From NCBI RefSeq assembly GCF_003219795.1, contig NZ_QJVC01000001.1, positions 372,001 to 436,000 of the forward strand: a stretch of DNA of 64,000 bases, written 5' to 3'. Position numbers and translations under genes: made by a program. The notes under the pieces are model-generated. The model was given only the letters and a program-made list of their open reading frames with translations. It did not search any database and had not been told where the DNA came from. Shown in pieces: positions 34,521 to 42,496 of this stretch. The stretch is from Arthrobacter psychrolactophilus. Its GTDB lineage: Bacteria > Actinomycetota > Actinomycetes > Actinomycetales > Micrococcaceae. The first letter of the stretch is position 1; the number at the start of each line of letters is the position of its first letter.

Positions 34521-36092
34521 GTGGAACAGCTCGTATTAGTAATCGGACTCTTATTCGCCACCGTTCTTGCAGTTGGGTTGGGGGACAAACTCCGACTGCC
34601 ATATCCCGTGCTCATGCTCATCATGGCAGGGGCGCTGACCTTCATTCCCGGCTTCCCGGATCTCCGCATCGATCCAGAGCTCATCCTGCCGATTTTCCTG
34701 CCGCCCTTGCTCTTTGCCACGGCGCAAAAGAGCTCCTGGTCGGTCTTTAGAATTCGCTGGCGCACCATCATCATGCTGGCCGTCGCGCTGGTGGTCGCCT
34801 CGACCGCTGTCGTGGCCGGCGCCGCCTGGCTCATGATCCCGGGCATCGGTATCCCGGCCGCGATTGCCTTGGGCGCCATGGCCGCCCCGCCGGACCCGGT
34901 AGCCGTGGAATCTGTCGCTAGCCGCGTTCATATGCCGCGCCGCCTCATCACGGTGCTCCAAAGCGAGGGGCTCTTTAATGACGCCGCCGCTATTGTCATC
35001 TTCCAGGCGGCCGTCGCCTCGGCCATGGATGGCGAACCGTTTGGTTTGGGTGTGGTGGGCAAGTTCGTGCTCAGCGCCATCATCGCCGTCGCCGTCGGTA
35101 TGCTCATGGGTGTTGTGACGAGCCTGATCACCAAACTCATCGCCTCCTCGGTAGCCCGCAGCGCCGTAACCTTGGTGGTGCCTTTTGCGGCGTACATCTT
35201 GGCGGAAGAGGTCCACGCCTCGGGCGTCATCGCCGTTGTGGTGACGGCCCTGGAGATCAAGCGTCACGCCCGTGCCGAGGACGCCACCGAACGTATTACC
35301 CGCGCAGCCTTCTGGGACGTTGTGGAGCTTCTCGTGACAGGTCTGGCCTTTGGCCTGGTGGGTCTGGAAGTTCGCGAGGTCATCCGCGAGGAGGGCTCCG
35401 CCATTTGGGGGATGCTTCCCATGGCCATCGCGATTAGCGTCCTGGTCATTGTTATGCGGTTCCTCTGGTTCGCCATGATGGCCTTCCTCTCCCGCAAACA
35501 AGACGGCGATCTGCCGCCCACAAGCCTCAAGGACGTCATCATCCTGAGCTGGTGTGGCATGCGTGGCCTGGCAACCCTGGCTCTGGCACTGGCGCTTCCC
35601 ACGGTGCTCCCCACCGGGGAGATGTTCCCGGGACGCCACGAGATCATCGTGGCCGCCTGCGCCGTGCTGTTGACCACGCTGGTGCTTCCGGGACTCACTC
35701 TCCCGTGGCTCATGCGATTCCTGAAGGCAACGGACGACGGCGTGGAGGAACGTCAGGCGGCCAAACTTATGGCCCTGCGTGCCCAAGACGCGGCAGTTGC
35801 GGCCCTGCGCGACAACGAGGTCATGAAGAATCTGCCGGCGGATAAGGTAGCCCTCGTCAAGGCCAGGATGCAGCGCCTTCAGGTAGAACTCTTGGACAGC
35901 AGTCTCCAAAACGAGAGCCAAGCCGAGCGCCGTCGTCGGGGCCGCGAACTGGCCATCGCGGTGCAGACCATTGCCCTCGACGCCGCACGCACCGAGGTCC
36001 TCGCGGCCCGGAACGAACCCGGTACGGATCCCGAGATCGCCGACAGGGTGCTGCGCCAGCTGGATCTTCGCACCATGATCATGCCGGACTAA
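34521..36092 (+). CDS. CPA1-family Na+/H+ (K+/H+) antiporter
   Basis: Integral membrane antiporter of 523 residues starting VEQLVLVIGLLFATVLAVGL. About 12 membrane helices occupy residues 1-410; the transport core includes GAMAAPPDPVAVESVASRVH and EGLFNDAAAIVIFQAAV, where Asp residues bind the cation. The last 110 residues form a cytoplasmic helical tail rich in Arg and Gln. The GTG start at 34521 is supported by TAAAAT at 34508-34513, seven bases upstream, suggesting a leaderless message. The gene is single and ends in a long hairpin. Role in pH or sodium balance is inferred from family. Confidence 0.92.
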   Translation: MEQLVLVIGLLFATVLAVGLGDKLRLPYPVLMLIMAGALTFIPGFPDLRIDPELILPIFLPPLLFATAQKSSWSVFRIRWRTIIMLAVALVVASTAVVAGAAWLMIPGIGIPAAIALGAMAAPPDPVAVESVASRVHMPRRLITVLQSEGLFNDAAAIVIFQAAVASAMDGEPFGLGVVGKFVLSAIIAVAVGMLMGVVTSLITKLIASSVARSAVTLVVPFAAYILAEEVHASGVIAVVVTALEIKRHARAEDATERITRAAFWDVVELLVTGLAFGLVGLEVREVIREEGSAIWGMLPMAIAISVLVIVMRFLWFAMMAFLSRKQDGDLPPTSLKDVIILSWCGMRGLATLALALALPTVLPTGEMFPGRHEIIVAACAVLLTTLVLPGLTLPWLMRFLKATDDGVEERQAAKLMALRAQDAAVAALRDNEVMKNLPADKVALVKARMQRLQVELLDSSLQNESQAERRRRGRELAIAVQTIALDAARTEVLAARNEPGTDPEIADRVLRQLDLRTMIMPD

Positions 36093-36099
36093 CGGCAGC

Positions 36100-36154
36100 G
36101 AATGCGGCAATGCCCTCCCACCGTCAAGAACGGTGGGAGGGCATTGCCGCATTC
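36100..36154. terminator. Perfect 25-bp hairpin between convergent genes
   Basis: The arm 36100-36124 is the exact complement of 36130-36154, loop CAAGA. It lies between the antiporter and the organosulfur operon ends. There is no T-tract on either strand, so it may work by Rho-independent pausing, RNA stability or as a repeat element. Confidence 0.65.
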
Positions 36155-36168
36155 GGGGTACTTATGGA

Positions 36169-37503
36169 TCAGGCGGAGAGCGCCAGAGTTGCCGCGGGGA
36201 GGATTGGCTCCGGCCGGGCCAGACCGTAGTGCTCACGCAAGGTGTGGCCGGTGTATTCGGTGCGGAACAAGCCGCGCTCCTGCAACAGTGGGACCACCTT
36301 GTCGATGAAGTCATCTAGTCCGCCCGGGAATGTCGGAGGCATGATGTTGAAACCATCGGCCGCTCCCGTCGTGAACCACAGCTCGATCTCATCGGCCACC
36401 TGAGCAGGGGTGCCGATAAAGGTGAAGTGGCCGCGTGCTCCCGCCAGCTTCCTAGTCAGTTCACGGATCGTCAGTGACTCTTTCCGCGCCACATCAACAA
36501 TCAACTTCTTGCGACTTTGCGTGCCATCCGTGCCTTCGGGAAGTTCCGGAAGCTGCGCATCCAGGGGGTAAGCCGAGAGATCAAAGTCCAGCTGCTGGGA
36601 GAGTTGCTGCACCCCGTACTCGGGGTTGGCGAGGGAATTGAGGTAATCGTACTTTTCTTGAGCTTCTTCCTGACTGTCCCCGATGTAGGCGCTGATGCCG
36701 GGCAGGATCAGCAGCGCGTCACTGGACCGGCCAAAGGCGCCCAGCCGCCCCTTGAGGTCGGCATAGAACTCCCGCGCAGACTCAACGCTCAGATGCGCCG
36801 TAAACACCGCTTCGGCGTGCCGGGCGGCAAACTCCTTGCCGGCCTCGCTGGAACCCGCCTGAACTAGCAAGGGGTGGCCCTGAAGGGGGCGGGGGAGGTT
36901 GAGCGGGCCCCGAACCTGAAAGTGCTTACCCTCGTGGTCGATCGGGTGGATCTTGTCCGGATCGCTATAGCGGCCCGTTTCCTGGTTGGCGACAACGGCG
37001 TCGTCATCCCAACTGTCCCAGAGTTCCTTGGCTGTCTCGAGGAATTCATGAGCCCGTTCGTACCGTGCCGCGTGAGCCGGGCGGTCGGCCAGATTGAAGT
37101 TCTTCGCCTCTCCCTGCCCCGCCGAGGTGACAATGTTCCAGCCCGCGCGTCCCTTGCTGATCCGGTCCACGGACGCTAGGGCCCGGGCCAGCGAGTACGG
37201 CTGGTTGTAGCTCGTGGAGGCCGTGGCGATGAGCCCGATCCGCTCGGTTGCCGTCGCGAGCGCCGAGAGCAAGGTGAGGGGTTCAAAGGAGCTGTAGGCG
37301 TTGAATTGAATATTGCTGGAGATCGCCAGGCCGTCGGCTAGGAATAAGGAATCGAGCTTGCCGCGTTCGGCCGTTGTGGCGATCTTGAGATAGTGCTCGA
37401 GGCTGAGCTCGGCGCGCGGATCGACATCCTTGTGGCGCCACGAGGCCTCGTGGTGACCTGTGCCGTGGATGAAGGCGTTCAGATGGAGTTGTCGCTGTGT
37501 CAT
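36169..37503 (-). CDS. FMN-dependent monooxygenase, NtaA/SnaA/DszA family
   Basis: A 444-residue luciferase-like flavin monooxygenase using FMNH2 from a separate reductase. Motifs include the N-terminal barrel strand LHLNAFIHGTGHHEASW, SLFLADGLAIS, the FMN-phosphate region GRAGWNIVTSAG with NFNLADRPAH, and VQAGSSEAGKEFAA. The length fits NtaA/DszA-type rather than the shorter SsuD enzymes. It is the last gene of a five-gene operon with an organosulfur importer and a TauD-like dioxygenase, two bases after the latter. Oxidative desulfurisation of a sulfonate or sulfone is therefore the likely role. A flavin reductase is not found in the operon. Confidence 0.9.
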   Translation of the reverse strand: MTQRQLHLNAFIHGTGHHEASWRHKDVDPRAELSLEHYLKIATTAERGKLDSLFLADGLAISSNIQFNAYSSFEPLTLLSALATATERIGLIATASTSYNQPYSLARALASVDRISKGRAGWNIVTSAGQGEAKNFNLADRPAHAARYERAHEFLETAKELWDSWDDDAVVANQETGRYSDPDKIHPIDHEGKHFQVRGPLNLPRPLQGHPLLVQAGSSEAGKEFAARHAEAVFTAHLSVESAREFYADLKGRLGAFGRSSDALLILPGISAYIGDSQEEAQEKYDYLNSLANPEYGVQQLSQQLDFDLSAYPLDAQLPELPEGTDGTQSRKKLIVDVARKESLTIRELTRKLAGARGHFTFIGTPAQVADEIELWFTTGAADGFNIMPPTFPGGLDDFIDKVVPLLQERGLFRTEYTGHTLREHYGLARPEPILPAATLALSA

Positions 37504-37505
37504 GG

Positions 37506-38444
37506 CTAGTTCACCGGCGCAATCACGGAGTAGGAGGTGGAATCGCCCTGCACGGACTGGCTGGGCTGGCCGGTGATGTTCACCGGTACCTCACCGGCAA
37601 TCGTGACTCGGTTCAGGGTTCGCGGGGAGCCGTCGTAGTTGTCCGGGGCGTAGTGCTGGGTGATGCGGTTGTCGAACAGCACCACCTGGTTGGGTTCCCA
37701 ATCCACCCGCACGATGTTCTCGGGCCGGGTCACATAGGCCTGCAGCAGCCGGATAATGTCCTTGGATTCGGTGTTGGACAGGCCAACGATGCGCAGCCGT
37801 TGGGCGAAGCCGCCAATGAACAATCCACGTTCCCCCGTCAGCGGGTGGACCCGAACGACGGGATGGACGGATTCAAAGATCTGACGTGTGAACTCGGCAC
37901 GACGTTCAGCGGCGTTAGTGTGCTCCAGATTCTTCGGCACGGAGTAGTCGTAGTCGTTCGTGTGGACGGCCCACAAGGTGTCGGCAAACGCCCGGAGCTC
38001 CTCCGGAAGGTCTTGATACGCCGCGGCGGTGGAGGCAATCAACGTTTCCCCGCCGTAGGGCGGCAGCGTGATGCTGCGCAGCGTGGATGCTTGCGGGGGA
38101 TTGTGCACGAAGGTGACATCTGTGTGCCACGTGTTGGCCGAGCCGTTTTCGCTGTCCACGGGGAGGACATTCGCCGCGCCGTCCACTGAGGCCACCGTTG
38201 GGTGGGCCGCGGTCAGCGGGCCGAAGTGGCTGGCAAAGCGAACCTGATCCTCGTCCGTGCCGATGTTGGCTTCCCGGAAGACGAGGGCCTTGTGGGCGTT
38301 CAGTGCCGAGCGGATGGCCGCCACGCGGGCCTCACTGAGCGGGCCGCTCAAGTCCAAACCGCGGATTTCGGCTCCGATCCGGCTGCCTAACTTGGTGAAC
38401 GTCAGGGTTTCGGTGGCGATGGGGGTAACTGTAATGACTGACAT
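37506..38444 (-). CDS. TauD/TfdA-family Fe(II)/2-oxoglutarate dioxygenase
   Basis: A 312-residue oxygenase of the TauD/AtsK type. Iron ligands are His and Asp in TWHTDVTFVHNPP and the distal His in ITQHYAPDNYDG; the 2-oxoglutarate Arg is in PRTLNRVTIAGE. It should hydroxylate the carbon next to sulfur in taurine, an alkylsulfonate or an alkyl sulfate, releasing sulfite or sulfate. Placement between the permease and the flavin monooxygenase genes suggests two complementary desulfurising enzymes served by one importer. Taurine as opposed to alkyl sulfate specificity cannot be decided from sequence. Confidence 0.92.
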   Translation of the reverse strand: MSVITVTPIATETLTFTKLGSRIGAEIRGLDLSGPLSEARVAAIRSALNAHKALVFREANIGTDEDQVRFASHFGPLTAAHPTVASVDGAANVLPVDSENGSANTWHTDVTFVHNPPQASTLRSITLPPYGGETLIASTAAAYQDLPEELRAFADTLWAVHTNDYDYSVPKNLEHTNAAERRAEFTRQIFESVHPVVRVHPLTGERGLFIGGFAQRLRIVGLSNTESKDIIRLLQAYVTRPENIVRVDWEPNQVVLFDNRITQHYAPDNYDGSPRTLNRVTIAGEVPVNITGQPSQSVQGDSTSYSVIAPVN

Positions 38445-38475
38445 GACTGATTCCTTAAAGTTTGTGTCGAGGGCG

Positions 38476-39369
38476 TTAGGTGTTGATGGAGGTGCGCCAC
38501 CGGGAAAAGTGACGTTCGGCGGTGACGAGCAGGACGTTCACGAGCAGTCCCAGGAGCGACACCGTGAGGATGCCTGCATACATTTGCGGGATAAGGAAGC
38601 TGTTCTGGGCGTTCGTGATGAGATAACCCAGCCCGGCCTTGGCACCCACCATTTCGGCTGCGATGAGCACCAGGATGGCGGAGGTTCCGGCCATCCGAAT
38701 GCCGGTAAATATGGTCGGAACGGCGGAGGGCAGGATGACCTTGCGGAACAGTGCCGGACTGCGCAGACCCAACGACCGGGCCGCACGCACCAGCAAGGGA
38801 TCCACGGTGCGCACCCCGGCGATCGTGTTGAGCAGGACGGGGAAGAAAGCCGCGAAGGCCACGATCGTGATCTTGGATTCCTCCCCGATCCCCAGTAGCA
38901 GCGTGAAAACCGGGAGTAACGCCAGCGCCGCCGTATTGCGGAACAACTCCAACAAGGGGTTCAGGAAGGAATGCAGCGGCCCATACCAGGCAATGACCAG
39001 GCCCAGAGAAATTCCAAGCACGACGGCGATGCTGAAGCCAGCTGCCGAGCGCGTCAGGCTCGCGGCAATATGGCTTTGTAACGCTCCCGTGGCGATGAGA
39101 TCGGTTCCGGCGATCAAGACCTCGTGGAGGGGAGGGAGGAAGACTCGGGTGGATTCGCTTGCCAGATACCTTGGCCCAAATTCCCACAGGGCCAGGAACA
39201 ACAAGATTGCCGCCGACTTCCACAGCAAGGTGGCGGCCGTGGTGAGGGACCCGCGCAAGGCGAGTCGCGCCGTCGAACGTTTCTTGTGAAGAGGCGGTGG
39301 GAGGGGAAGGTCTCGACGCGGCGGTGTGATGGGCGGCGCGGCGGGTCGTGGTGTGGTCAGGGTGCTCAT
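38476..39369 (-). CDS. Sulfonate/taurine-type ABC transporter permease
   Basis: Membrane subunit of 297 residues. A Pro-rich cytoplasmic N-terminus (APPITPPRRDLPLPPPLHKK) precedes about six helices. The EAA-type coupling loop is ARSLGLRSPALFRKVILP. It is longer at the N-terminus than the SsuC paralogue encoded at 13346. The start overlaps the ATPase stop by one base (TGATG on the minus strand), indicating translational coupling. It forms one importer with the neighbouring ATPase and binding protein. Confidence 0.9.
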   Translation of the reverse strand: MSTLTTPRPAAPPITPPRRDLPLPPPLHKKRSTARLALRGSLTTAATLLWKSAAILLFLALWEFGPRYLASESTRVFLPPLHEVLIAGTDLIATGALQSHIAASLTRSAAGFSIAVVLGISLGLVIAWYGPLHSFLNPLLELFRNTAALALLPVFTLLLGIGEESKITIVAFAAFFPVLLNTIAGVRTVDPLLVRAARSLGLRSPALFRKVILPSAVPTIFTGIRMAGTSAILVLIAAEMVGAKAGLGYLITNAQNSFLIPQMYAGILTVSLLGLLVNVLLVTAERHFSRWRTSINT

Positions 39370-40250
39370 CAGGCGGCGCTCCTTTGAGCCAAGAGGGGAT
39401 GGTTGGCGGGGACCTCGTCGGGGGCACTCCCATCGGGGAGAACTTTGCGGTGTCCGGCATTTTGGGCGGCCTGGACCTCGTCGTGGAGCAGGGACCAGAC
39501 CTTGTGGCGGTGTTCTACGAAGCGGGTGGTGGAGCGGATGTCACTTTCGCCCTCACGCTCGCCCAAGTCGATGTCGACGATGGCCTTGAGCCGGCCGGGG
39601 CGCGAACTGAGCACCGCGACACGTTGGCCCAAATACACGGCCTCGTCGATGCCGTGCGTGATGAAGACGACGGTTTTCCCCGTCTCCCTCCAGATCCGCA
39701 GCAGCTCATCCTGCAGCTGCTCGCGGGTCTGGGCGTCGAGCGCGGCAAACGGTTCGTCCATCAAGAGGATGTCGGGCTCGTAGGCGAGGCTGCGGGCAAT
39801 CGCCACGCGCTGCTTCATGCCGCCCGAGAGCTCATGCGGATACCGCTCGGAAAAACCACTCAGGCCTACCAAATCCAGAAATTCGCCGGCTTTCGCCGCA
39901 CGTTGGCGCCGGTTGAGCCCCGTGCCTTCTAGCCCGATGGAGACATTCCTTGCGGCCGTGCGCCACGGAAACAACGCGTATTGCTGGAAGACGACGGCAC
40001 GGTCCTGACCCGGGCCGGTCACTTCGTGGCCGTCCACGAGCACCTGGCCCGAGGTCGGCTTAGCCAAGCCGGCCAGCAGATCCAGCAGCGTGGTCTTGCC
40101 CGAGCCGCTGGGGCCAACGATGGTCAGGAATTCACCTGGCCGGACATCGAGGTTGAAGTCGTCGAGGACGAGGAGTGAGTTAGGTGCTCCCTTGCTCGCC
40201 CGGACGGAGAATTCCTGCCCGACGTGGCGGAGGCTGATTTTCGCGGTCAT
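39369..40250 (-). CDS. Sulfonate/taurine-type ABC transporter ATP-binding protein
   Basis: ATPase subunit of 293 residues. Walker A GPSGSGKTTLLDLLAG, Q-loop VVFQQYALFPW, signature LSGGMKQRVAIARSLA, Walker B ILLMDEPFAALDAQT and VFITHGIDEAVYL are intact. The C-terminal 50 residues (about 245-293) extend beyond the nucleotide-binding core. Two bases separate its start from the stop of the binding-protein gene. The set is paralogous to ssuB at 11436, so the organism has two related importers under different control. Confidence 0.92.
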   Translation of the reverse strand: MTAKISLRHVGQEFSVRASKGAPNSLLVLDDFNLDVRPGEFLTIVGPSGSGKTTLLDLLAGLAKPTSGQVLVDGHEVTGPGQDRAVVFQQYALFPWRTAARNVSIGLEGTGLNRRQRAAKAGEFLDLVGLSGFSERYPHELSGGMKQRVAIARSLAYEPDILLMDEPFAALDAQTREQLQDELLRIWRETGKTVVFITHGIDEAVYLGQRVAVLSSRPGRLKAIVDIDLGEREGESDIRSTTRFVEHRHKVWSLLHDEVQAAQNAGHRKVLPDGSAPDEVPANHPLLAQRSAA

Positions 40251-40252
40251 GA

Positions 40253-41284
40253 TTATCCCTTCGCTGCCGGGGTCCTGGTGCTGGCCAGATCGTTGAAGTC
40301 GTTGGTGTAGTACTTGCTGGGGGTCAGCTCACCGGTGATGAGTCCGGCGTCCTTGAGGTAATCGGCCCAGAGCGTGAAGTGCGCATCCTCGATGATTCCC
40401 TTGTTGGGGACGCCGACGCTCTTCCAGTACTGCAGAGTCTCGGTGCTTTCCTTGCGGCCCCGGGACTGGATGATCTTCGTGAACCGGGCAATGACGTCTG
40501 CTCGAGGTGTGGTGGTTTCCCATTCGATGGCCTTGGCGACGCCCGTCGTGAACGTCCGCACCGTGGTGGGGTTGGCCTTGATGAAGTCGTCGCGGAACAC
40601 GTATTGGCCGCCCGGGAAAGAGCCAAAGAACTCCACATCCGTGAACAGCGAGCGGAGCCCGCCGGTGGCCAGCGCCCGGTCTTGCAACACCGAGCCGAGG
40701 GATCCGGCATCGACCTGTCCACGGCGGATAGCTTGCTCGGTGTCGTTGGGTGGCAGGACCACGAGCTGTACCTGTTTAATCTCAGCTTCGCTCAGCCCGT
40801 TGTGCAACAGATAGGTGTGGATCACGGCCTCGGATTGGCCGCCAAGGGTGTTCACGCCAATCTTCTTGCCGATGAGGTCCTTGGCGGTGCGGATGGGGCT
40901 GTCCTCGGGGACGTAGAAACCGGTGAAGGTCTTCGTGTCGGAACCGTAGTAGTTCACGACGCCGGTGATCTTGGCTCCGGCATCGGCCAGCTTGACCACG
41001 GCTCCTGTGAAGGCGCCGCCAAAGTCCGTTTGCGCTGTTGCTGCGGATTGAATGTCCTGCGGGCCGCTGATGGTGTTGCCGACCCATTCCAGGGTCAGTC
41101 CATCGAGGTATCCCAGGTCTGCGGCGAGTTCGGGTAAGGTGACGGAATTTGCCGAGCCTTGGTACTTCAGGGTCGTGACTTCCTCGCCGGCACCGCTGGC
41201 CGTTGCAGGACCGCCGCACGCCGAAACCGTCATCGAGAGGATGATGGCGGTCGCAGCGGTGACAAGTGGGAGGAAGCGTTTCAT
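40253..41284 (-). CDS. Sulfonate/taurine-type ABC transporter binding lipoprotein
   Basis: Extracytoplasmic binding protein of 343 residues. The signal sequence MKRFLPLVTAATAIILSMTV ends in the lipobox SAC, so it should be a Sec-exported lipoprotein. The body is SsuA/TauA-like: VTLPELAADLGYLDGLTLEW, AKDLIGKKIGVNTLGGQSEA and FREVFRD-type lobes represented by QYVFRDDFIKANPTTV. The ATG at 41284 is chosen over 41317 because it begins directly with the basic part of the signal peptide. It is the first gene of the organosulfur operon; its upstream region holds phased GGGGCAA repeats and a DasR-type operator shared with the divergent gene. Confidence 0.9.
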   Translation of the reverse strand: MKRFLPLVTAATAIILSMTVSACGGPATASGAGEEVTTLKYQGSANSVTLPELAADLGYLDGLTLEWVGNTISGPQDIQSAATAQTDFGGAFTGAVVKLADAGAKITGVVNYYGSDTKTFTGFYVPEDSPIRTAKDLIGKKIGVNTLGGQSEAVIHTYLLHNGLSEAEIKQVQLVVLPPNDTEQAIRRGQVDAGSLGSVLQDRALATGGLRSLFTDVEFFGSFPGGQYVFRDDFIKANPTTVRTFTTGVAKAIEWETTTPRADVIARFTKIIQSRGRKESTETLQYWKSVGVPNKGIIEDAHFTLWADYLKDAGLITGELTPSKYYTNDFNDLASTRTPAAKG

Positions 41285-41399
41285 GAGGTCCAGTCCTATG
41301 GTTGGCCCTGCCCTCACTCGAGGTATCAGGGGGTTTCGTTGTGGTGCTGAGAACGATGTAAACGGACTTTTGCAACGGCGGCAATCATGTCCGACGTGC

Positions 41400-41468
41400 T
41401 GGGCAACGCTGAGAAATCTGGGGCAAGAAGGGGCAATGCCGCGTCATATTTCGTGTGTGTCGGGGCAT
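41400..41468. repeat. Helically phased (T/G)GGGCA(A/T) direct repeats
   Basis: TGGGCAA at 41400, GGGGCAA at 41420 and 41430, GGGGCAT at 41462: spacings 20, 10 and 32 bases, close to whole DNA turns. They lie upstream of the organosulfur operon promoter and could bind an activator cooperatively. Confidence 0.45.
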
Positions 41469-41506
41469 GAACTGGCATGACAAAAGCCTTGACGCGAGCC
41501 ACGCTC

Positions 41507-41522
41507 AGTGGTCTAGACCAGT
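41507..41522. promoter_or_regulatory. DasR-type operator (dre)
   Basis: AGTGGTCTAGACCAGT matches the Streptomyces dre pattern A(C/G)TGGTCTAGACCA(G/C)T at every position; the inner 12 bases TGGTCTAGACCA are a perfect palindrome. It lies 94 bases before the CitE-like start and 223 before the divergent organosulfur operon start. DasR/NagR-type GntR regulators respond to amino-sugar phosphates. Confidence 0.65.
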
Positions 41523-41603
41523 ACCCGTTTTTCTGGTGTATTCCGCCAGTAAAACTTGTGTCCAGTTGTGGCAGGCCACAAGGAATCTTGGTCTCAGCCC
41601 GTA

Positions 41604-41615
41604 TACGGTAGAGAT
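41604..41615 (+). promoter_or_regulatory. -10 box of leaderless CitE-like gene
   Basis: TACGGT at 41604-41609 ends six bases before the ATG at 41616. The operator at 41507-41522 lies well upstream of it. Confidence 0.45.
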
Positions 41616-42488
41616 ATGTCTAGCTCCGTTGGCGATGAAGCCGCTTCCGCACCTGTCCGCACTCGCAACATTCCTGCAGAAATTGCCCGCTCGTGGCTCC
41701 TGGTTCCGGCGACTCGTCCCGAAATGTTTGACGACGCCGCTAACTCCCGTGCCGACGCCGTCGTCCTCGATATCGAAGATGCCGTTGACCCTAAGAAAAA
41801 GGATGCGGCCCGCGCCGACGTCATCAACTGGCTCAGCAATGGTGGCCAGGCCTGGGTCCGCATCAATGACGTCCACTCGGACTTCTGGGCTGACGACGTA
41901 GCTGGACTGCGTAACGTCCCGGGTCTGCTCGGTGTCATGCTGGCCAAGACCGAAAACGCCGAGCAGGTCAAGGAGACCTACCACCGTCTGGATGGTAAGT
42001 CCCGCGTCCTCGCCCTGGTCGAGTCTGCCGTTGGTATTGAAGAAGCCAACAACATCGCCCGCGCCGAGGGTGCCTTCCGCCTGGCCTTCGGCTCCGGCGA
42101 TTTTCGCCGCGACACCGGCATGTCGGCCGACCGCGAGGCCATGGCCTACCCCCGCGCCAAGCTCGTCGTGGCCAGCCGCGTTGGCAATCTGCCCGGCCCC
42201 ATCGATGGCCCCACGGTGGGCACCAACCATCCGATCCTGCGCGAGCAGTCAGCCATCACGGTCTCGATGGGTATGACCGGAAAGCTGTGCCTGGCCACGG
42301 ATCAGACCACCATCATCAACGAGGTCATCAGCCCCACACCGTCCGACGTTGCCTGGGCTACCGACTTCATGAATGACTTCAACGCCCGCGGCGGTGTCAT
42401 CCGCGACGGTTCCGACCTGCCCCGTCTGGGCCGCGCCGAGAAGATCATGAAGCTGGCTATCGCCTATGGCGTCCAGCCCTCTGCCTAA
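41616..42488 (+). CDS. HpcH/HpaI-CitE family CoA-ester lyase
   Basis: A 290-residue TIM-barrel protein of the citrate-lyase-beta-like group (malyl-, citramalyl- or HMG-type CoA lyases). The N-terminal barrel begins RSWLLVPATRPEMFDDAA; DAVVLDIEDAVDPKKKDAAR holds an acidic Mg-binding segment and VLALVESAVGIEEANNIA the second Glu. AFGSGDFRRDTGMS contains the following Asp/Arg pair. No citrate-lyase alpha or acyl-carrier genes are near, so it is a stand-alone lyase with unknown acyl-CoA substrate. A leaderless start is indicated by TACGGT six bases upstream, and a DasR-type operator suggests amino-sugar control. Confidence 0.88.
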   Translation: MSSSVGDEAASAPVRTRNIPAEIARSWLLVPATRPEMFDDAANSRADAVVLDIEDAVDPKKKDAARADVINWLSNGGQAWVRINDVHSDFWADDVAGLRNVPGLLGVMLAKTENAEQVKETYHRLDGKSRVLALVESAVGIEEANNIARAEGAFRLAFGSGDFRRDTGMSADREAMAYPRAKLVVASRVGNLPGPIDGPTVGTNHPILREQSAITVSMGMTGKLCLATDQTTIINEVISPTPSDVAWATDFMNDFNARGGVIRDGSDLPRLGRAEKIMKLAIAYGVQPSA

Positions 42489-42496
42489 CAGCTAAG

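Larger units (their letters stand above)
41285..41615. other. Divergent regulatory region of the organosulfur operon and the CitE-like gene
   Basis: The region of 331 bases contains no gene. It holds phased GGGGCAA direct repeats (41400-41468), the dre-like operator (41507-41522) and the -10 box of the rightward gene. I found no SAM riboswitch like the one before ssuB. Confidence 0.7.

Noticed and set aside
34551-36152. 533-codon minus-strand open frame opposite the antiporter gene
   Set aside because: His/Gly/Asp-rich translation without any family motif; it is the antisense shadow of a clear membrane transporter.
41285-41600. Second SAM riboswitch before the organosulfur operon
   Set aside because: The GCAACC and GGTGCTA core elements seen at 11.3 kb are absent from either strand.
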